Both the position numbers and the translations under genes were made by a program. Below the pieces are notes generated by a model, which was not told the DNA's origin, searched no databases, and saw nothing but the letters and a program-made list of their open reading frames with translations. A stretch of 64,000 nt of DNA from the NCBI GenBank assembly GCA_007644065.1, contig VJWN01000002.1, positions 893,831 through 957,830 of the forward strand. Direction: 5' to 3'. This stretch comes from Margaritispora aquatica (lineage: Eukaryota > Ascomycota > Leotiomycetes > Helotiales > Discinellaceae). Shown here in pieces: positions 44,794-56,441 of this stretch (position 1 is its first letter; every line of letters starts with the position of its first letter).

Positions 44794-46264
44794 GACGGTA
44801 GTCCAAAGACTAGAGACCACCGCAGACTACAAAACCGCACCTCAGGAAATAGCAGGAGTGTGAAAGCGCTTCCCGCAGATTGATTGAGCGAGAAGCGCTG
44901 GTGATGAGGCTATCGGGCAATGGCGTTAACGCAACAACCCATCAGAGTAGAAATATGCGCGATCCGAGGCGTGAGATATCGTAAAGAGCAAGTTCTAGCC
45001 CCAAAAAGATATTCACTTCTTCCCAAGGTGGTGCCGTGGTCTGGGTTTTATAGTATCCCTTCCGAATTCCCTTCAAAATATGAACCTATCCAATCCAATC
45101 GAATGGAACGAGACCAGACGCGCACAAGGCTTGGTAAGGTGCAATGCGTTCTGGGGGTCTGTAGCCGTAGCCGTGGAGTGACTGTCAATGCCGTATAACA
45201 GCGACAAAGGTGAATGAAGGTGAATATCAAATTGAATCTCGAATGGACAGACGGGATGGTCGCCTGAGCAGGGACGATATTCGTTGTCTGTGGTTCAACG
45301 TGGTTCAGAGGGGTGGTGGTGGTGGTGGTGGTGGTGATAATTTGGGTTGGTGGCTGTGAGAATGGGTAAGGTACGTTTAGTTATTGGTATACCCTGCCTG
45401 GCTGGCCGCCCATGGAGGAGGAGTAGGAGGAGGAAACTTTAGTGGTGGGCGGAACATCCACCTAGACACTGCCTTACCAAAGGTATTCGGTACTACCGTA
45501 GCCAGGGCACCGGCCAAGGTAAAATCAACCTCCAACTACAACGAACTCCCTCAGGTACCTTATAATATGGAGATATAAATTGCCATCAATCAATATTGAA
45601 GTGGAGTGTACGTAAGTTGAGTAAATTCAACAAAACTCATAACAATATTTTAACACTTTTGATCACTCAAGACTTACCTATTGAGCAAGTAGAAAACCCA
45701 TCATGCACAAACGTGGGAAATACCAACAGAAAACGGCTGAATGCCTGGCGTTAGAATGATAATCAAGATTGAGTTAAGGTAGGTAGGTATATTGATTTTG
45801 CTCTGTGTATGTTTTCTCCTAAACTACTTCCTTACCCTATCTTACCTTACCTTACCTTACCTTAGTTTAGTCTTATGTTCTCCTTGATACATACTGTAGT
45901 GCTGTAGTACTGTAAAGGTGAGGTGAAGTTCAATCTAGAAGAAACCTGAAGTGAGGCGGCTCTGATGATCGCACGTGACACACCCTGAACCGGACAGAAC
46001 CTCCGAGACTCCGATCCAAGTACCTAAAGGAAAGATACCATCATCACCTAAGGTATTATACCTACCTACCTACCTACCTAATGATGCCTGGTGTTAGTTC
46101 CAATTTCCATCACCTATCACCTATCACCCATCACCCCATCAATTCCTCAAGTCTTTGTTGTTCTACTTTTGCGCACATTGGATGCAAAATCTTAACCTCA
46201 AATAAGAACATTTCCATGTCTTGCCTTGCTTTGCAACAGTTCCTTTCCATTCCTCTCGGCTACG
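44794..46264. promoter_or_regulatory. Divergent promoter region, snt2 and HELQ-type helicase
   Basis: 1.47 kb between the two start codons. It holds a (GGT)n run at 45312-45336, repeated CTTAC motifs near 45835-45863 and CTAC repeats near 46060-46080, but no supported gene. Long leaders for both genes are likely. Confidence 0.5.
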
Positions 46265-49200
46265 ATGAATGTCAACAAACGTTCCGGCCCGGGACTCGGA
46301 TCCGTTGCTACCCGACATACCACTTCGATTGATGTCGCAAGAAACACCAAGACAACCATTGCTCTTACTCTTGCTGGTCAAAAACGAACTTACAATGAGT
46401 TCCGAGCCCCCTCAGAGAATATCATAGCACCGGTCACCGTTACGAATGAAGCAATCCAGAGAGATTTCCATCGACCATCTCTCAAAGCAAGCTGTTATCA
46501 ACCACTGCAAGCTGGTGACATTCGGAATTTTGTCACTTCTAATCATGCACCTTCACAGTCAGAGTACACGCAAAGAAAGGCGTTAGCTTTAACTCCATCA
46601 GGAACGGCAAATCCTCTGCTTGATTTGTCGCATGCGTCGTATGCACTACCGAAGAAACTGGTCCAGAACTTTGCGAGTCTTGGCATAAAATCCATCTATC
46701 CATGGCAATCGGATTGTCTACTGCGGAGTGGTGCTTTAGAAGGACGAAAAAATCTTGTCTACACCGCTCCAACAGGAGGTGGTAAATCTCTCGTGGCTGA
46801 CATCCTCATGCTGAAGAAAGTAATTGAGGATCCCGAGAAAAAAGCTTTGCTTGTTCTCCCATATGTTGCTCTCGTGCAAGAGAAATTGCGATATATCAGG
46901 AAAGTAGTCGATGGGATAACTAAGGATTTCGATCCTCAGAATCAGCCGAATGCTAACCGTCGATCACATATTTACCGCAATCGAGGCGATGAAAACTCGG
47001 TGAGAGTTGTTGGGTTTTTTGGAGGGAGCAAATCAACAGCCACGTGGAGGGATATGGATATTGCAATCTGTACAATAGAAAAGGTATATCTTTGCTACTC
47101 GGTTCTAGAGCGTTTCTTTAACCTCTAGTTAGGCAAATAGTTTGGTCAATGCATCTATCGAGGACAAAACAATCGGCAAGCTTGGGATAGTAGTCATGGA
47201 CGAGTTGCACATGATTGACGACGAAGCTCGTGGGTATATTTTAGAACTTATGGCGACAAAACTGCTGAGCATCGGTGAGGAAGTGCAAATAATGTAAGCT
47301 GATTTCACTATGATGACCTTGTAGAATGTTAACATAATCGACTAGCGGAATGAGTGCCACTTTGAATGTAAGTGCCTCAAATCATGATTGAGATGATGGA
47401 CTGACTAGAGTAAGAATGCCAGTCTCCTTGCCACTTGGTTAAACGACGCCAAATTTTACATCTCAAAATACAAACCCGTTCCGGTCGAGGAACATCTAGT
47501 CTTTGATAATGCAATTTATCCAGCATCCAGTGCGAAGTCATTTTTCCAAACCGCGGCTCAGCTTAATTCACAAGCTTCTTGTCATACTCAAGCTGAGACG
47601 GAGTCGAAGAACACTCTTGATCCAATCAAGATCATTCAACAATCACCTTGCAAGGAACTCAATAGTCCTTTGGTCAATGCAGTTATTTCGCTTGCAAATG
47701 AGACGGTGCGAGCTGGCTATGGCGTTTTAGTTTTCTGTAGCAGCCGTGTAGGCTGTGAAAGGGATGCAGCATTGTAGGTCTCCTTCTTCAATACTTCTTG
47801 CTTGTGGTGATACTACCTCTATGTCGATATTTTGTTATGTGATATATATTTTCTTCCTGGCACCATAAGTAGAATCGCCCACTAACAACCTCTTCTTACA
47901 GAATCAGCCAGGTTATGCCTCGTCCAGAGGAAGTCGACGCTTTCCTCATGGAAAAGCGTGTGGATTTACTGAATGATTTGAGAAGTACAACTACTGGGCT
48001 TGATTCTATGCTTGAGAAAACGGTTCCAGTTGGCGTCGCATATCATCGTAAGCTCGCTTGTCTTCGTCGGTTGGATGATCTTGTGCTAACGTTGATAATT
48101 TCAGATGCAGGTCTAACTACAGAAGAGCGAGATCTCTTGGCAAGCGCTTACGATAACGGCATTTTGAAAGTCATTGTAGCGACCTGTAGTCTTGCTGCAG
48201 GAATTAACTTACCCGCAAGGCGGGTAATTCTCCATGGCGCGAGAATGGGGGCAGATTTAGTTGGACCAGCAATGCTGTGAGTGAGCCCAAATCATCAACT
48301 AATAAGACATTACTGATTTCATTTCAAGTCGACAAATGCGAGGGAGAGCTGGTCGAAAGGGGAAGGATGAAATTGGCGAAACATACCTGTGTTGTCAGAA
48401 AAGCGACCTTGAAGCTGTTGCGGAGCTTATGGAAGCAGAAATTCCAAGCGTGGTCAGTTGTTTGGTCCCTGAAAAACGTGGAATTAAACGGTAAGATACA
48501 TTTTCTCTACCGAATTTCATTCAAGCTTATAAATCCAGTGCTCTACTAGAGGTTTTAGCTACAAAACTTGCCAACAGCGATGATGCACTAGACGATTATG
48601 TCAAAAAGACTCTCCTCTATCATTCAATGAATCGCGATGAGCTCTCATTGATGGTCAAGGATACATTAGAAGATCTCATTCAAGACGAGCTCATTCAGTG
48701 CGTGGATTCTGAGTATACTGCGACATTGATGGGTCAAGCAATCGTTGCATCGTCCTTAACTCCCGAGGATGGATTATTCGTACACCGAGAATTATACAAA
48801 GCATCACAAGCATTCGTCATGCTTGGAGAAATCCACGTCTTGTACGCATTCACGCCAGTGCAAGCTGCGCAAGGAATCGTAAACTGGCAAGTTTTCCGCA
48901 AAGAGGTGGAACGGTTAGATGAGCACAACATGCGGGCACTGAGCTTCATCGGCCTCAAACCCACCATTATCAACAAAATGTGAGTACTAACCCCTTTTTT
49001 TCTCCTTTCCACCTCCTACAGCCAGTCAGACTAACATAAGACAGGGCCCAAGGCGGCAAAATGCCAGAAACCACCCCCTCCGACCTCGAAACCATCCGTA
49101 TCTACCACCGCTTCTACGCCGCCCTACAGCTCCGCGATCTCTGCAACGAAATGCCCATCCACGCCGTTGCCACCAAATACGACATCGCGCGCGGATCCGT

Positions 49201-49609
49201 CCAATCCCTCTCACAAACCTGCCACGGCTTCGCAGCCGGCATGATCAAGTTCAGCAAGTGCATGGACTGGGGTGCTCTGGCTTCCGTGCTAGACCACTAC
49301 AGCGACCGACTCAAGGCGGGAGCTAAATCGGACTTGCTGTCCCTGGCTAAGATCACGCACATCAAGAGCCGCACCGCGCGTGTGTTCTGGGAGAATGGCT
49401 TCAAGACCGTTGCGTTGGTAGCGGCGGCGAGCGTGCAGGATATCGTGCCTGTCCTGTTGCAGGCGCAGCCGAGGAAGATTCGTACGAGTGGGTATGACGA
49501 GGAGATGTTTTTAGAGAAGTTGGTCGCGAAGGCGGAGGTGATCTTGGACAGCGCGAATCGCATTTGGGAGATGGAGGTTAGGGCTGAGATGGATGCTTGG
49601 GAGGAGTGA
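46265..49609 (+). CDS. HELQ/Mus301-type superfamily 2 DNA helicase
   Basis: A 3'-5' repair helicase of the HEL308/HELQ/POLQ group, expected to act at stalled or broken replication forks. Nine exons: 46265-47083, 47133-47293, 47346-47367, 47415-47773, 47902-48047, 48105-48276, 48329-48490, 48539-48979 and 49045-49609; 948 aa, all phases consistent. Motif I is TAPTGGGKS (~167-175), motif II DELH (~296-299), motif III MSATL (in the 22-nt third exon), then FCSSRVGCERDA, YHHAGLTTEER and the motif VI block LRQMRGRAGR, which is restored by splicing. The C-terminal helical and ratchet regions follow. There is no polymerase domain, so it is HELQ-like rather than full POLQ. The ATG at 46265 is the first in frame. 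Confidence 0.93.
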
Positions 49610-49907
49610 AGAAGAGTATGTATGTTTGGGGAGGTGGTGGTAGTCGTGTCAAAGGCGAGAGATGAAATCGGCATCTTTGTGAGAGCACGAGTCTATCTGG
49701 CGAATTGTGAGTGTGCTGCTATGGTATCTTGAGCAATAGACGAGAAGATTCTTAGCTACTTGACAGGTTGGGACGGGTTGATCCACCAAATGGGGACGTT
49801 GGCAGGTTGGCAGGTCGGATTGGATTAGTAAGGAAGCGAGATCCATAGCATCATCATTATTATCATGGGAAGACGATCAACCTCCCTAAATAAACTCCCT
49901 ATACTAT

Positions 49908-49959
<52 letters not shown>

Positions 49960-50695
49960 AAATAAAATAAAATTCTCCAATTCACAGCCTTCACATCACA
50001 CATCACACATTATTACACTCTTGAGCATGACCACGACCACCACGACCACCACCAAAATTCCACATCTCACACAATCAAAACGCACAATGCACAACGCACA
50101 ATTACCCAACTCCAAATCCAACTCAAAGCACGAACCCAAGGCCGTCTTGTGCTTACATTTGCATGTACAATGTAAATGAATGGATGAATCAAGTCCATCC
50201 CATTCCATTCCATTCCAGACACTAAACTTCAATTCTTCGCTCTGTGCCGAAATCTTCTCGATCATTGATTCCTGTGCGTGAAACCTTGGCTTACTTTTCA
50301 TGCATCACTAGGTACCTAACTAGCTAGCTACTGTGTATAGGTACGCTCGTATGATCATGTGTATGTATGGATGGATGGATGGATGGATAGATGGATTTTT
50401 TGTAATAAGCTTATAAGGGAACAAAATTAGACGTAGTGGACCTAATTTGCACGTGTGATATATGCACTCGGCGTCTCTGGCTGAAAAGTGTTCCTTCTTG
50501 TTATTCGCGGGACGATAAATCGTTATAGCACTAGCACTGGGGTGAGAGATGTTAACTGAAGGAAAGATGAGTTACACAAACATGTCACGTCACCATTCAG
50601 ATCATACGAATGAGTTCGGGACTCGATTTTGATTTGAAAACGCCAGTAATGCTTCATTGGTTATCATCAAATTGTGACTCTCTCTCTACTATCGA
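49610..50695. other. Intergenic with microsatellites
   Basis: Between the helicase stop and the extended end of the flavodoxin-like gene. It contains (AC)n and, at about 50365-50390, an (ATGG)n run. No gene is supported. Confidence 0.6.
49909..49954 (+). repeat. (AC)23 microsatellite
   Basis: 46 nt of pure AC repeat downstream of the helicase gene; likely polymorphic and able to adopt Z-DNA. Confidence 0.95.
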
Positions 50696-50863
50696 TCACA
50701 AGATCGTGCAACTGCTGCACAGACCCTCTTTGTCCTTCTCATCATGCTCATGTGTTTTTGGTTGTGGCTTGGCCTCCACTGGTTTTGATACCGTTTCCTT
50801 CTTGCTTTCTGCACCGTTTCCGTTCACCGCTGGCGCCGCTTCCTTAGGGGTGCCATCTAGTCA
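50696..50863 (-). other. Predicted stop-codon readthrough extension ending in CaaX box
   Basis: The reductase stop reads TTT TGA CTA GAT: UGA followed by CUAG, the best documented leaky context in fungi and animals. The same frame then has 54 sense codons (50860-50699) and ends at TGA (50698-50696). The extension starts LDGTPKEAAPAVNGNGAESK, is rich in Lys, Glu, Pro and Ala like a flexible linker, and ends EGLCSSCTIL. The last four residues are a CaaX motif with Leu, which favours geranylgeranylation, and the Cys three positions before the CaaX cysteine could be palmitoylated. Readthrough would give a 257-aa membrane-anchored isoform. An alternative, splicing from GTCAAC in exon 5 to the TAG before ATGGC, keeps frame but would delete conserved core. 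Confidence 0.7.
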
Positions 50864-51791
50864 AAATGTGACCTTGCTGATAGCCTTGCCGAAGGACTCG
50901 CCCTGGATGGTGGCGATTTCGAGCTCAAGGGCAGTTGGTTGACGGGATCCGTCGGCAGCCTGTGATTTGATTGTCAGTTACCACTCAATCGATAGAGTAT
51001 GTATGTGTATAGGAAGAGAGGCCGAAGACTTACAGCAAAGGTTCCAGCACCCCATGGAGAACCACCGTGAACCTCAGAAAGGTTGGCGAGCTGACCGAAC
51101 GAGGTGGCGTATCCGAGAGGAACATAGATGATACCGTGGTGAGTCAAAGTTGACATGGCAGCCAAAGCAGTGCTCTCCTGTCCACCTCCCTGGGTACCGG
51201 TCGAGATGAAAATACCAGCGTACTTGCCCCAGTAACCTCCTGAACCCCATTGTCCACCGGTGGAATCCCAGAAGGCCTTCCATTGTGCTGGGAAGTTACC
51301 AAAACGGGTTGGGATGCCGAAGAGGAAAGCATCGTAGGATTCGAGGGTCTTGGGGTCAATGACTGGGTATTCGGACTTGGCTGGTGCGTGCATCTGTGGG
51401 TGGCATGTTAGTGTTTTTGTTGGATTGTGATGGGAGCAGGTTTTGGGAAAGTGAAAGATGGAATCTACCTTGGTCAGGACTTCCTCGGGGAGAGTCTCTG
51501 CGACTTGGAAGATGTCGGCGGTGATGCCAACCTTGGCAAGACCAGCCTTCTCGGCCTCAGCGACTGGGAGAGAGTCAATATCAATTTATTCGTGAGTGAT
51601 GGATGAGCTACTAACGTTGCTTGATGTGGCCATACATGGAGTACTATAAGATGTTAGCTTCATATTCGTTGTTCCGATCTCTGAATAGCTTCAAGCTTGG
51701 TATTGCAGAAATCACATGAAGCTGTGTTCTAGAGGGCTAACATGGCGGGGTAAAAGTGACTTACGTAGACGATTGCGACCTTTGGAGCCAT
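50861..51791 (-). CDS. WrbA/Pst2/Ycp4-type flavodoxin-like NAD(P)H:quinone oxidoreductase
   Basis: Two-electron quinone reductase with FMN, protecting against semiquinone stress. Five exons: 51791-51765, 51643-51616, 51563-51469, 51393-51034 and 50959-50861; 202 aa. Features: [16 protein letters not shown] (flavin phosphate loop), the family block [44 protein letters not shown], and a final core block ending [13 protein letters not shown]. The normal soluble form stops at TGA (50863-50861). That TGA is followed by CTAG and a further 54 open codons, described separately. Short exons 1 and 2 (27 and 28 nt) are supported by restored motifs and CTAAC-type branch sites. Yeast Ycp4 is a longer, membrane-associated relative with a C-terminal extension. 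The core annotation is secure. Confidence 0.93.
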
Positions 51792-52864
51792 TTTGAATGA
51801 TTTATGAGTGAAGGTTGAGGTGACTTGAGATGGTGTAAGAGAAGAGTGTTGTATTGTAGTATGAGTGAAGAGAGAATTGTTTGGATATGGCCAGAGGAAA
51901 GTCTTTATATGAAGATGGAGAGTAGTCAAAGTTATAAGGTGTAAGGTGTGAGGTGAGTACCAATTGTGTAGGTATGCCACTGTATACCATTGTATGCAGC
52001 TGTATGCAACTCGAAGCGGTTACCTTAATATCTCGGTTAATGGAAGTGCGAGCTCTCCCCTGTCCAAGACACAGATTGACCAATTATACGCGACCGAGCT
52101 ACGCCTTTTCCAGGCTTAGTGGCATGATTACTACTCTTTAATAAGCATTTGGCAGGTGCGAACCATTCTGACCAAACAATCAGTCAGGAAGGAAGGAATC
52201 AAGAAACGACCCCCCCCCACTGCGAGACGCTGACTTCTGAGACTTGAAATGAAAATTGCTGAGACCAGATCTTAAATCGATGACCAAAGCATCACCAAGC
52301 ATTTCTCACCAGCCATTACTTACAAGGTGATGATAGAGCTACACAGGGTACATACAGTAGGTAGGGGTATCCGAGGGTGGATTATATTTCAATTTGCAAC
52401 AATTAATCATAATCATTACGTGCGTCAGGTTCGTGAAATCAGAAGAATAACAGGTTGTAACGTTCACCAATACAATACAATACAATACAATACAATACAA
52501 TACAATAATACCATTAGAATTATTATTATATAATTCTCTTGCCTTAAACGTCGCTTGACATCGCATGTGCATCGGCAGATTGAGGATTACCTAATAGAAG
52601 ATAGATTAGGTTTGTCCATTCACAGTTCCAGAAATATTCTGACAACGACCACGCATCCTCATGCGACGTGCAACAAATCGAGGAGATTGTCTTTGATGCT
52701 TCGCTATTGGATGAAGCGAACCCGAGCCGCCAAGCCAGAAAGCTACCCCTAATATCACATGATTTGGCGATGACCTCGAGAATTTCAAAGTCACGTTTTC
52801 CTCTTTCCCTACCGCGTGTCTCATCCACCTCAGCTACCCGCGTCTCCAAGCATGCATAGTCCTC
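51792..52864. promoter_or_regulatory. Divergent promoter region, reductase and MSH1
   Basis: 1.07 kb between start codons. No gene is supported; overlapping short ORFs near 52540-52920 look like chance. It includes a TACAA microsatellite at 52471-52506. Confidence 0.5.
52471..52506 (+). repeat. (TACAA)7 microsatellite
   Basis: Seven uninterrupted TACAA units in the reductase-MSH1 spacer, followed by AT-rich sequence. Confidence 0.95.
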
Positions 52865-55800
52865 ATGATTCTCTCTCCTCACTACATGCGAGCCGTGAAA
52901 CCTCGTCGACTGCTTCATCTACCAAAACGACATCTTCAAATACTTGGTCGTCGATATCAAACGCGTCCACGAGTACACGATGGATCACATCTACTCGCAT
53001 CTCGGGTATGCCAACCCCAGAGCAGAGGAAAGAAGACTAAGTCCTCCATAAAACTCGATGACCTTCCCCAAGGCGTTATTCCCTTGGATCCTCTTCCATT
53101 GGAAGAGAAACCACCAGGGCTACCCACCGTGCTGGCACAAGCCAGAAGCAATATGCTTAAATTTGAGAACTGCGTGCTTCTCACCCGAGTTGGTGGGTTT
53201 TATGAGCTGTATTTCGAACATGCGGATGAGTTGGGACCGTTGTTGAACCTCAAGGTTGCGGACAAAGCGATCCAACCCAAGGGGACTTGCGTGTCGATGG
53301 TATGGCCTTTCTTGCTCAATATGATCTAAACATAACACTAAGATGATACAGGCTGGATTCCCATTCTTCCAACTGGATCGATATCTGAAAATCTTAGTCC
53401 AAGATCTAAATAGATACGTTGCCATTGCTGAAGAATTCCCCAATGATGCATCTGATAAGGTCAAGGCGGGAGGATTAATGCACGACCGCCGTGTCTCACG
53501 CATCATCACGCCTGGCACCCTTATTGACGAGAATTTCATTGATCCATTTAGCAACAACTATGTACTTTCCATACATATAGATCATCTCGATCCAGAGGCC
53601 GGACAAGCCAGTCTCACTCCAAGCCAGCAGCAATCTCTACCGGTTGGTCTTGCTTGGTTGGATTTATCCACCGGCCATTTTTTCACGCAGTCTACAACGC
53701 TATCAGCATTGCCTTCTTTCCTTGCTCGCGTCGCGCCATCTGAGATCGTATTGGATGAGGATCTGCAAGCCTCGAAAGACCATGGGATTTTCACTGTCCT
53801 AGCCGAAGATCACCACCTCATAAATTACACAACACCAGGAGAAATTCGACCTATTGTCGAATGGACATCTATGCTTGAATCTCCTCTTTCAAGTCAAGCG
53901 ATCGAGGCGTTCACCTATGAAGAGATTGCAGCAGGCAGTTGTCTCTTGAAGTATGTTGAGACTCGACTTCTTGGCTCAAACATGAAACTCCAACCTCCCG
54001 TACGGCAATTAGATATGATGGGTATAGACAAGAACACAATGCGAGCACTTGAGATCAAGAAAACCATGAGAGACGATGTCGTGACGGGCAGTTTACTACA
54101 TATAGTTCGACGAACTGTCACCAAGGGTGGTGCGAGACTACTTGATAGTTGGCTGAGTAAGTATTCCTTTGGTCAGATCGATATTACTCTAACAGAAACA
54201 GGCTCGCCCTCAACGTCATTAACAGTAATCAACTCTCGACTCGACCTAGTGACACATACGCTCACCAACACTCTTCTCCGCGAACGAATTATAACCCTCC
54301 TCAAACGCACCCACGACTCGCACCGACTCCTCCAAAAGTTCGCCTTTGGTCGTGGCGACCCAGACGACCTCCTCGACCTCGCTAAAACCATAACCGCGAC
54401 TCAAGACCTCATCTCCACTCTCCAGACCGACTCGTCACCCTCTTCATCTTGCATCACTGCCCTCCTCTCTCGGACCTCACTCACCGGTCCATCTGCCCTC
54501 GCCAAAAAAATCACCGCCGCCATCGACGAAGACGGCATCCTCCAACACCAACACATAGCCGAAGCCGAAGCAAGCGAGATGCAAGCGCTCGCCACAAGCA
54601 TCGTAACCCTCTCCGGCACGCCAGACGACACACGCATCCTGCCCAAAGGTGTTCGGAAAAAGAAACAGCCCACCGGCATCCGAGACGCATACTTCGTCCC
54701 CGACGACGCCTGGATCATGCGACCCGGCGCCTCACCCATTCTCACGCGCCTACACAAGGAGCTCGCTTCCCTCCTCGCCTCAAAGCAGAGCCTGGAGCGA
54801 GATCTTGCCATCCGGCTAGGCGCTGAGAGCTTGACGCTCAAGTTTACCCCAGGAATGGGGCATATATGTCACCTGAAAGGCAAGGACGTCAAGATCGACC
54901 TGTCCTCCATATCAGGAGGGACGCTCCGCTCCGTCGGAGCAAGCAAGTCGACGCGATCGTTCCATCACCCTGAGTGGAGCGCTTTGGGACAACGCATCGA
55001 TCACTGTAAAGTACACATCAAGAGTGCTGAGATGGCAGTTTTCCAATCGTTGCGTGAGGAGGTGATAAGGAACATCATTGCATTGAGACGCAATGCCGCT
55101 GTGTTAGCGGAGCTGGATGTAGCGTGCTCGTTTGCAACGCTTGCGGAGGAGAAGGGCTGGACTCGTCCGATCTTGAATAATGGTATCGCGCACAAGATCA
55201 TTGGGGGCAGACATCCGACTGTTGAAGGTGGATTGGAAGTCGAAGGTAGAACTTTCGTCAGTAATGACTGTTTCGTCAGTGGGAGGGGCAGCGGTAGCAG
55301 CAACAACACTCAAGCCCCAACACAGACACAAACACAAAGCCAATCCATATGGCTTGTCAGCGGCCCGAATATGGCAGGCAAGAGCACATTCCTACGCCAA
55401 AACGCACTTATCACCATCCTCGCGCAAACAGGGAGTTACGTGCCGGCCTCCTTCGCCGAGCTCGGGATCGTCGACCAAATCTTCAGCCGCGTCGGGAGCG
55501 CAGACAACCTGTACAAAGACCAGAGCACGTTCATGGTTGAGATGCTCGAGACGGCCGCGATCCTGCGGAATGCCACAGAGCGCAGTTTCGTCGTCATGGA
55601 TGAGATTGGGAGGGGCACGACGCCGAGTGATGGCGAGGCGGTGGCGTTTGCGTGTCTGTCGCATTTGTATTGGAAGACGGGGTGTAGGACGCTTTTTGCG
55701 ACGCATTTTCATGGGTTGGTGGATTTGGTGGAGCAGGAGGGTATGGCAGGTGTGGGGTTTTGGTGTACGGATGTCAAGGAGGATGAGAGTGGTGATGGGT

Positions 55801-55937
55801 TCAGGTATGTGCATAAATTGAGGGAGGGGGTGAATCGGAGGAGTCATGCGCTGAAGGTTGCGAGGCTAGCCGGTATGCCTGAGGAGGCGATTGCGGTTGC
55901 TAAGAGGGTGTTGGAGGGGGACTTAAAGGGGAAGTGA
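52865..55937 (+). CDS. msh1: Mitochondrial MutS homologue MSH1
   Basis: DNA mismatch-binding ATPase that maintains mitochondrial DNA. Exons are 52865-53299, 53352-54156 and 54202-55937; 991 aa, close to yeast Msh1 (959). The N-terminus has Arg/Lys and Leu but almost no acid (MRAVKPRRLLHLPKRHLQIL), a typical mitochondrial presequence. The mismatch-contact motif GGFYE is at ~111-115. The second intron is only 45 nt, a multiple of three and stop-free; homology wants WLSSPSTSL, which splicing gives. The ATPase has SGPNMAGKST (~800-809), Walker B FVVMDEIGRGT (~877-886) and the ATHFH block (~914-918). A Gln/Thr/Ser-rich insertion sits just before the P-loop. There is no sign of an MSH2-6 nuclear role. 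The start could also be the ATG 21 nt further on. Confidence 0.94.
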
Positions 55938-56441
55938 AGTGTGAGGTTGTATAGATAGAGTAAGATCACAAGCGCAGGAAAGGTTTACATGGGGGCATAG
56001 AGCGAGATGGAAGAATGGAAGTACAAAGGACATTTGTAGTTGGAAGGGTAGGAGGTATCTGTATTGATAGTTAGCATTTTGTACTGATAGACTTTCTTGA
56101 ATACCGAGAGAAAATATAACAAGAGCAGTATCAGGAAAAAATTAGAGTTGTGTTTTTTGGTCTTCAAGGAGTTGCCTCCATTAAGGGTTAAAAAGCTTTT
56201 GAATGTTCATCATAAAATGCTGGGGAAGTGTAAGATTAGAAAGAAGTTGTGACTAACCATTTGGTTTATGCATGCTCGAGATCTAAAAGATCACATCACA
56301 GTACCGGCATATTGAACAAGTTGAAATGCTTGTGAAGTCTACATTTCGTGATTGCAAATATGGTATGAAGTCGTGGTCATTTCTCATGAAAAACGCCAGA
56401 GAGCCTCATGAATCATCTATGCAGAGACAAGACCGACTACT
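55938..56441. other. Convergent 3' spacer, MSH1 and P0
   Basis: About 500 bp between two stop codons, AT-rich towards the middle; presumably 3' UTRs of both genes. No other feature seen. Confidence 0.65.

Noticed and set aside
50848..50863. A 16-nt intron (GTCACA...CTAG) removing the reductase stop
   Set aside because: Far below the smallest intron in this window (41-45 nt) and lacks room for a branch point.
54401..54841. 146-codon ORF antisense to MSH1, and a 213-codon same-strand frame at 55180-55821
   Set aside because: Both overlap conserved MSH1 sequence and have low-complexity Arg/Ser-rich translations typical of shadow frames.
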